64,000 nt of DNA, from NCBI GenBank assembly GCA_963696075.1, contig CAVOJD010000026.1, forward strand, positions 150,551-214,550. Reading direction: 5' to 3'. Below are positions 59,567 through 64,000 of the stretch, one piece after another. Under the pieces are notes generated by a model. That model did no database searches and was not told the origin of the DNA. It was given only the letters and a program-made list of their open reading frames with translations. This stretch comes from CAJQQK01 sp963696075 (GTDB lineage Bacteria; Pseudomonadota; Alphaproteobacteria; Rhizobiales; Hyphomicrobiaceae). A program made the translations under genes and the position numbers. Position 1 is the first letter of the stretch. Each line of letters opens with the position of its first letter.

Positions 59567-60102
59567 TCCTCAGGGCAGGTTCCGGTTTTAAGTGTCAGGG
59601 TTTCCGCGAACTCGCTATCCAACGCTGTTTTGCCGGCCAAATGATCCTCGGGCAAAAATTCCTTCTCCTGTGACACTTCCAGAAGTCTAACTTCAACCGG
59701 GGCGAGATTTGCGTGCTCACGGCAGTACTCGGCGATCAACCGTTCATCGTAAGCATCCGAGCGCTGAGCAATCGTTCGGTAGCGGTCGAAGATCCAAAGC
59801 TTGCTCGGGTGATACCAGGCAAGTCCTTTGGTCGGCCTAAAGGTATGCTCTCGGCCACCATCGTCAACGATGATATAGCGGAATTCGGCTGACATTCCGA
59901 CGGGCGCGAAAAAGGCCCAATCGACATTGAGGTAAAGCAGTTCGAGATAAGGTTCGACGAGCGGACGCAGGGCCCGTGCAATCGTATTGTCCTGGGGCGC
60001 TGGACCGACAATCAGACAGATTGCGTGCCAGGCCACGAAGATCGACATGACTGCGTAGACGATCGGACCACGCCAGTATTCGGGCACAATCGATGACAGC
60101 AT
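59563..60102 (-). CDS. Membrane-anchored hypothetical protein, HTTM-DCC partner
   Basis: About 179 residues from ATG 60102, which has AGGG 8 nt upstream; a longer frame begins at 60159. One amino-terminal helix (IVYAVMSIFVAWHAICLIVG) is followed by an outer domain with EPYLELLYLNVDWAFFAPVG, REHTFRPTKGLAWYHPSKLW and a Glu-rich carboxyl end. Proteins with a single helix and this length often precede HTTM genes, as here with a four-base overlap, so the two probably act as one complex. No catalytic motif is recognisable. Confidence 0.75.
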   Translation of the reverse strand: MLSSIVPEYWRGPIVYAVMSIFVAWHAICLIVGPAPQDNTIARALRPLVEPYLELLYLNVDWAFFAPVGMSAEFRYIIVDDGGREHTFRPTKGLAWYHPSKLWIFDRYRTIAQRSDAYDERLIAEYCREHANLAPVEVRLLEVSQEKEFLPEDHLAGKTALDSEFAETLTLKTGTCPEE

Positions 60103-60326
60103 GCGCCTTTCCCTCGACTCTTCATTACCAAGTTGGGAATCGTCCAATCTGGCTGACATCTGTGGTCTCGCTTGTTGGCAATGGCGCGATTACCAACCGT
60201 GCAGATGTTCTGCTTACAACGCCAATAAATCCATCGTCGGTGCTGAACTGCACTTAGCTTGCGTATCACCGAGATTTTTAGCGATTTGCCAACCATTTGC
60301 CAAGTGATCCGTAGGACCTCAAGACT

Positions 60327-61382
60327 ATGCAGAATTTCGCCCACGTTTGGCACGAGTGGACCCGGCAGGTGGAAGACTTACGGTCCCAAGACGGTATTCC
60401 CGGCATAGCGTTGGCCATGATCGAAAATCGAACGCGCGCGCGGATCAAGAGCGTCGGCGTTCGGAATAGCCGCACGGGTCAACCAGTCACAGGGCACACG
60501 CTATTTCACATTGCTTCGACCCAGAAATCGATGACAGCGTTGTTTATCGCGACGCTGGTCGATGAAGGCCTTTTCACTTGGGACACGCCGATGAGCGAAG
60601 TGGTTCCACAGTTCCGGTTTGGCGATGATAGCGTGGCACGAGACCTTACGATGCGCCATCTGCTGGGCATGTGCGGCGGAATTCCCGCCGAAGCGGAGGA
60701 CGATTTCGTTGCTCAAGCAATGCACGCGGAGGACCTGTTTGACTTTCTAATGCGCGTCCGGCCCTCCGCCTTCCCGGGCGAGCGCTTTGATTATTCCAAC
60801 TTGTCATACGCTGCTGCTGGCTACTGCGGCGTCATCGCTGATGGTGGTAAATGGGGCCAACTGGAAGCCGCGTTTGCCTGCGAGATGAAACGGCGCATCC
60901 TTGATCCGATCGGCATGAGTGATGCGATTTTTTCCGCAGACGAACTCCCCACCTCAGCAGACTTTGCCGTGCCGCATGCCGAAGGTTCTGCCATCGGTGA
61001 TGAGGTCGCGGGCCAACCCGACCCGCTCGTGCCGGCCGGCGGACTGTACGCATCCATCCATGACATGGCGCGCTATCTTGCCACCCAACTCAATGACGGC
61101 CTCACACCCGAAGGCCGGCGCATCGTCTCCAAGGTCAATTTACATCAAACCTGGACATCACAGATACAAACCAATGGCGGTGGATATGGCATGGGTTGGG
61201 AGGTCGATCACGAGGCGGGCATGACGATCCTTTTCCACGAGGGCAGCTTCGCAGGCTATCTGGCGTTATTGGCTATGGTTCCGAGCCTGGGCACCGGTAT
61301 CGCGCTGATGGCCAACATGGACCAGAATGACGGTTTTGCAGGCGAAGCGCTGGACCAGTGGACCACGCTCCTCGGCCTTTGA
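60327..61382 (+). CDS. Serine hydrolase of the class C beta-lactamase/esterase family
   Basis: 351 residues, no signal peptide, so probably cytoplasmic. The catalytic SxxK is STQK at residues 64-67. The tyrosine motif is YSN in RFDYSNLSYAAAGYCGV (about 153), and HEGSFAGYLALLAM supplies the HxG element near residue 300. Such proteins range from AmpC to esterases, D-aminopeptidases and EstB-like enzymes. With no secretion signal a drug-resistance role is unlikely; esterase or peptidase activity is more probable. It diverges from the HTTM pair across a 224-base gap. Confidence 0.88.
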   Translation: MQNFAHVWHEWTRQVEDLRSQDGIPGIALAMIENRTRARIKSVGVRNSRTGQPVTGHTLFHIASTQKSMTALFIATLVDEGLFTWDTPMSEVVPQFRFGDDSVARDLTMRHLLGMCGGIPAEAEDDFVAQAMHAEDLFDFLMRVRPSAFPGERFDYSNLSYAAAGYCGVIADGGKWGQLEAAFACEMKRRILDPIGMSDAIFSADELPTSADFAVPHAEGSAIGDEVAGQPDPLVPAGGLYASIHDMARYLATQLNDGLTPEGRRIVSKVNLHQTWTSQIQTNGGGYGMGWEVDHEAGMTILFHEGSFAGYLALLAMVPSLGTGIALMANMDQNDGFAGEALDQWTTLLGL

Positions 61383-61726
61383 CCATCGCTCGGCCGTGTG
61401 GCGTTGCGGGCGCGAGTACCACGGAAGCAGCCTCAAAACCCCAATTATTCACCTCGTATAACGACGAACGGCGAATAATGTGGTTCGTGTTCTGACATTG
61501 GCTCCTGCCCGCGAGGCATTCCAGCCATTCTGTTGCGCGGCGTTCCCTGGCGAGCACTGCTCGGTCGTCCATCGCCGCCGCCGCGCCGGCCCGGTGATGA
61601 CTTCGATCCTCTGATACTCGTTCTCCGACATAAGCCTGTGCCTAGGAATAACCCTAAGCCCTCCTGCTTACGCCGGGTGTCCGGTCAGAACGGGGCCAGT
61701 TCAGACAGAGGACTGCGCACCACATC
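61383..61726. other. Intergenic region with an IS66 scrap
   Basis: About 340 bases without an intact gene. The only recognisable content is the IS66 fragment listed separately; flanking bases show no clear structure. Confidence 0.4.
61560..61631 (-). mobile_element. IS66-family TnpA N-terminal fragment
   Basis: From ATG 61631 the frame gives MSENEYQRIEVITGPARRRR followed by WTTEQ, which matches the start of the IS66 accessory protein TnpA. Sense is lost about 24 codons in, and no tnpB or tnpC is nearby. A minimal scrap. Confidence 0.6.
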
Positions 61727-62230
61727 CTATTTTTTCTCTGGCTCTGCCGCGCTGTTCGAGGCTTCCCCCTCGCTAGCTTTTTCAGCAGCTTCATAGACGT
61801 CAGCCTCTGCAAGGAGAACCGTCTTCCAAGCTTCGCCCTGCTTGGCCCATACGGCAGCGGTGTAAGCGGTCGTGTCGTCCCGTACATCATTGCACGTTTG
61901 GCTTAGCTGAACCGAGTACGTTATTGCGTAAACGTCATCCGTGATCTTGTGAACCTCAATGCCTTCAAGGTCATAGCTCCGCTCGCCGCACTCATCGCGT
62001 ATCTCGACTGAAACGAAATTCTCCTTGCCCGAAACGATGCCACCCCCGTAGATCCTGATCGCCGGGTTGCCGGTCATCTCGCTGTAAGTCTTTTGATCCC
62101 CGTTTTTCCACGCTTCCCAGGCCTTCTTCTCAAGCTCGACGACCTGGTCTTTCATATCCTGCGCCTGGCTAGGGATCACCCCCGCCAAGCTGACCGCAAA
62201 TGCCAAAATCAATGCGCGCACGCCAACCAT
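61727..62230 (-). CDS. Secreted NTF2/SnoaL-like small protein
   Basis: 167 residues. Signal peptide (VRALILAFAVSLAGVIPSQA, cleavage before QDMKDQ). The mature part starts with a helix DQVVELEKKAWEAWKNGDQK and continues with beta strands (IRIYGGGIVSGKENFVSVEI, VYAITYSVQLSQTC, AAVWAKQGEAWKTVLLAEAD), the cone-shaped fold of NTF2-like/DUF4440 proteins. Two cysteines (DECGE, TCND) may pair. The carboxyl tail is Glu/Ala rich. Ligand or enzymatic role cannot be inferred. Confidence 0.78.
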   Translation of the reverse strand: MVGVRALILAFAVSLAGVIPSQAQDMKDQVVELEKKAWEAWKNGDQKTYSEMTGNPAIRIYGGGIVSGKENFVSVEIRDECGERSYDLEGIEVHKITDDVYAITYSVQLSQTCNDVRDDTTAYTAAVWAKQGEAWKTVLLAEADVYEAAEKASEGEASNSAAEPEKK

Positions 62231-62286
62231 GGACTTTACCCTCCTCTATCGAGCTAAAGTTTTAGCCTAACTATCACATTCTGGGT

Positions 62287-62577
62287 GTAAGGCCAAAAAG
62301 TCGTCTCTCGTCGACTTCTACAAGGAGTACGAGGCCGACCCCAATCCGGACGATGCCACTGACGATGGCCAGCGCCGTGTCGCACGAGCATCCTACGTCT
62401 TCAACGCGAACCAGGTCGACGGCTACGAGTTGCCAGTCGAGCCCGAACCGCTCGGTCCCATCGATCGCATGGCTGCCGCTGACCGCTTCACGTCTCAGAC
62501 CGGTGCCAGGATCGAGCACGGCGGCGATCGTGCGTTCTATCGCCGATCGAGTGATCACATCCAGATGCCGTCAGTGT
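62287..62577 (+). pseudogene. ArdC-type antirestriction protein fragment
   Basis: In one plus frame: KKSSLVDFYKEYEADPNPDD, RARASYVFNANQVDGYELP-like context, GPIDRMAAADRFTSQTGARI and EHGGDRAFYRRSSDHIQMPS. This is the middle part of ArdC/zincin-like plasmid antirestriction proteins. The amino-terminal DNA-binding part and the HExxH metallopeptidase end are absent. The frame runs directly into IS481 transposase sequence, so the gene was cut by IS insertion and deletion. A sign of former plasmid or ICE content. Confidence 0.75.
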
Positions 62578-63077
62578 GGTGGCTGAGACTGGGCATCGCG
62601 ATCGAGCGCATCAAACCCGGCAACCCGCGCCAGAACGGTCACCATGAGCGCATGCATCTGACCCTGAAAAAGGAGGCATGCCGCCCCGCTGGAGCAAACA
62701 GCCTCCAACAGCAGGCCCGGTTCGATGAATTCGTCAGCGAGTTCAATGACGAACGCCCGCATGAAGCACGCGACATGAAAACACCTCAAGAGGTCTATCG
62801 CGCATCGCCCAGACCCTATCAGGGCCTGCCGGAGATCGACTATCCGCTGCACGACCGCGACGTGCTCGTGACGTCATCCGGACGCATCTGCATGCACCGC
62901 AAGAAGATCAACATCTCGACCGTGATGGCCAGTCAGAGGCTCGGAATAAAGGAGGTCGATGACGACATCTGGCTCGTAAGCTTCATGGCCTACGATCTCG
63001 GATACATAGACTTGGAACAGAAAACCCTGCAAACAATCGACAGCCCGTTTCGGCCGAGGATGTCACCCATGTCTTAG
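62575..63077 (+). mobile_element. IS481-family transposase C-terminal fragment
   Basis: In the same frame as the ArdC fragment: VWWLRLGIAIERIKPGNPRQ, NGHHERMHLTLKKEACRPAG, FDEFVSEFNDERPHEARDMK and TPQEVYRASPRPYQGLPEID. This is the end of the IS481 integrase core, including the last catalytic Glu region, plus the carboxyl domain ending RPRMSPMS. The first half of the transposase and its left end are gone. The open frame from about 62,287 to 63,077 would encode an ArdC-transposase chimera. Confidence 0.82.
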
Positions 63078-63121
63078 GTACGTTCCGTTACCCATGTCTC
63101 CGGGCTGGACAATGAGATCAT

Positions 63122-63169
63122 TGGTAGCGGAGGAGGGACTTGAACCCCCGACACGCGGATTATGATTCC
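63122..63169 (-). other. 3' half of tRNA-Met(CAU), attachment-site scar
   Basis: Read on the minus strand, GGAATCATAATCCGCGTG, the T-arm GGGGGTTCAAGTCCCTC and the acceptor end CTCCGCTACCA form the 3' half of a CAU tRNA, from the anticodon stem to CCA. The 5' half (D-arm, first acceptor strand) is missing and replaced by unrelated sequence. This is the usual product of integrase-mediated insertion at a tRNA 3' end. Confidence 0.78.
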
Positions 63170-63257
63170 TGCAACAGTTTGTAAGAGCAAATAAAATCAA
63201 CAACTTGTGCGGCAGCCCGTTGCACCGACTGCAGTACAATGCCCTACGACGCAGGAC
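63126..63257. repeat. Direct repeat of the tRNA-end/att region (copy 2)
   Basis: Ungapped partner of 36938-37069 (93 of 132 positions equal by my count). Includes the tRNA 3' fragment and about 88 bases of the adjoining element end. Confidence 0.65.
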
Positions 63258-63600
63258 CGATCCCCGCAAAATTCCGGCACTCGCGATTGATTCTTTCAAG
63301 CGCGCAAAGAAATTTCGCAGCCACTTAGGAACACAAACCGGACGCAATATGCTCGCCTTCCGCCTTATCCCTTTTTGATGCATTGGACGACGCCCGCTCC
63401 CGCCAACGCCGCAGTGCATTAGGGTGTTGGTTGTATTGCGTAGCAACCAAGGGAGCGTCCACATGCAAGTTCGAGGACGAGACAGGGCACGCCGCCGGCG
63501 TCGCATTGAACCGATTCAACTCTCACCGCGTTATCCAACTAACATAACCTAAGAAAAGTCGTATCGCTCCGTGAGCGTATGGCGTGATGACTGAGCAATA

Positions 63601-63975
63601 ATGTCGTCCACCCCACCGCGCATTGAAGATCGCCGAACCAAACGGAGCAACCTTATGATCAACAAGAGTTTGCAAGAGCCGCGTCGAGCCAATGGTGGAT
63701 CAGAATTGGTGGCGCTGAGGGTATCAAGAGCGCCTGCTGAACGGCGATCGTCATGCCAAGAGTACTCTGGTGTGGGAGAAGGCTCCGAGCGATGGCGGGC
63801 GTCAGCCGAAAGGCTGCTCCGTAACTGCCCAAGCCACGCGGATCTCGCCTTCATCGAACATTTCATTGCCCGGCTCAAGGCTGACAATTTTGAGCGCGAT
63901 AGCGATACAATTTCAGCAATTAAGGCTGCCCGGGCTGAAAGAACCGCCGCACTCGCCAAGCGTCGAATGCGCTAG
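63601..63975 (+). CDS. Hypothetical protein, doubtful
   Basis: 124 residues. The last 60 (AERLLRNCPSHADLAFIEHF, IARLKADNFERDSD, IKAARAERTAALAKRRMR) look like charged helices and are more protein-like than the first half. No family recognised, no clear ribosome site, and a minus-strand frame overlaps fully. Kept only as a possible gene or fragment in the second element to the right of the tRNA scar. Confidence 0.25.
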   Translation: MSSTPPRIEDRRTKRSNLMINKSLQEPRRANGGSELVALRVSRAPAERRSSCQEYSGVGEGSERWRASAERLLRNCPSHADLAFIEHFIARLKADNFERDSDTISAIKAARAERTAALAKRRMR

Positions 63976-64000
63976 CTGAGAATTCGGCACTAATTACAAT

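Noticed and set aside
63325..63519. Minus-strand frame with a segment resembling an IS3-type OrfA helix-turn-helix (PLVATQYNQHPNALRRWRE)
   Set aside because: The resemblance covers fewer than 20 residues and the rest is not transposase-like; too weak to call.

Overview
The window reads as a chromosome segment of a high-GC alphaproteobacterium, most likely of the Hyphomicrobiales (Rhizobiales). This rests on gene content and protein character: the NAGGN osmolyte operon with a MarR neighbour, ExoD, an RbbA-type ABC system, a TadG-like protein and TamA/TamB. No rRNA is present, and the only tRNA-derived sequence is a 3' fragment. Every assignment comes from reading motifs; no database search was possible.

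Bases 1-29,400 are ordinary, densely packed chromosome, mostly on the minus strand. In order they hold a tiny membrane protein, a frameshifted FAD oxidoreductase, a CitE-like lyase, a DMT exporter and ExoD. Next comes the complete N-acetylglutaminylglutamine amide (NAGGN) osmoprotectant operon (asnO, ngg, M42 peptidase), which diverges from a MarR regulator across a candidate operator. A stress/envelope block follows: two cytochrome c proteins, a site-2 protease with CBS domains, a glycine-zipper stress protein, a universal stress protein and an HlyD/RbbA/YhhJ export system. Then come a frameshifted PEP mutase/isocitrate lyase-family gene, a glutaredoxin-DinB fusion with an in-frame UGA at the expected active-site cysteine, a TadG-like protein, and a HyuA-HyuB-aminotransferase operon.

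Bases 29,990-36,510 encode a giant secreted adhesin-like protein on the minus strand. It has LamG and cadherin-like domains built on 855-bp tandem DNA repeats. A frameshift separates it from an FG-GAP/VCBS-repeat C-terminal part. Bases 37,560-43,770 encode TamB and TamA.

From about 43.9 kb to the end the window looks like an accreted genomic island. It contains remnants of a type I restriction gene, an orphan HigA, an ArdC fragment, and decayed IS1595, IS21, IS66 and IS481 pieces. Near its right end is the 3' half of a tRNA-Met(CAU). A diverged 132-bp direct repeat of that tRNA end and its flank sits 26 kb away at 36.9 kb. The island's main cargo is an intact anaerobic energy module on the plus strand: a GltD-like flavoprotein with ferredoxin domain, pyruvate:ferredoxin/flavodoxin oxidoreductase, a dihydroorotate-dehydrogenase-like protein, an internally deleted D-lactate dehydrogenase, phosphate acetyltransferase and acetate kinase. 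Together these would convert pyruvate to acetate with ATP formation. Further cargo includes an outer-membrane barrel-like protein, an Arg/Gly-repeat secreted protein, an HTTM-DCC membrane protein with a partner, a serine beta-lactamase-like hydrolase and a small secreted NTF2-like protein.

The observations most worth a second look are the UGA codon in the glutaredoxin-DinB gene (selenocysteine or nonsense), the near-identical 855-bp repeats, and the island built at a tRNA-Met end carrying the pyruvate-to-acetate module. Several otherwise intact genes carry single-base frameshifts, so read-level checking should precede strong claims.
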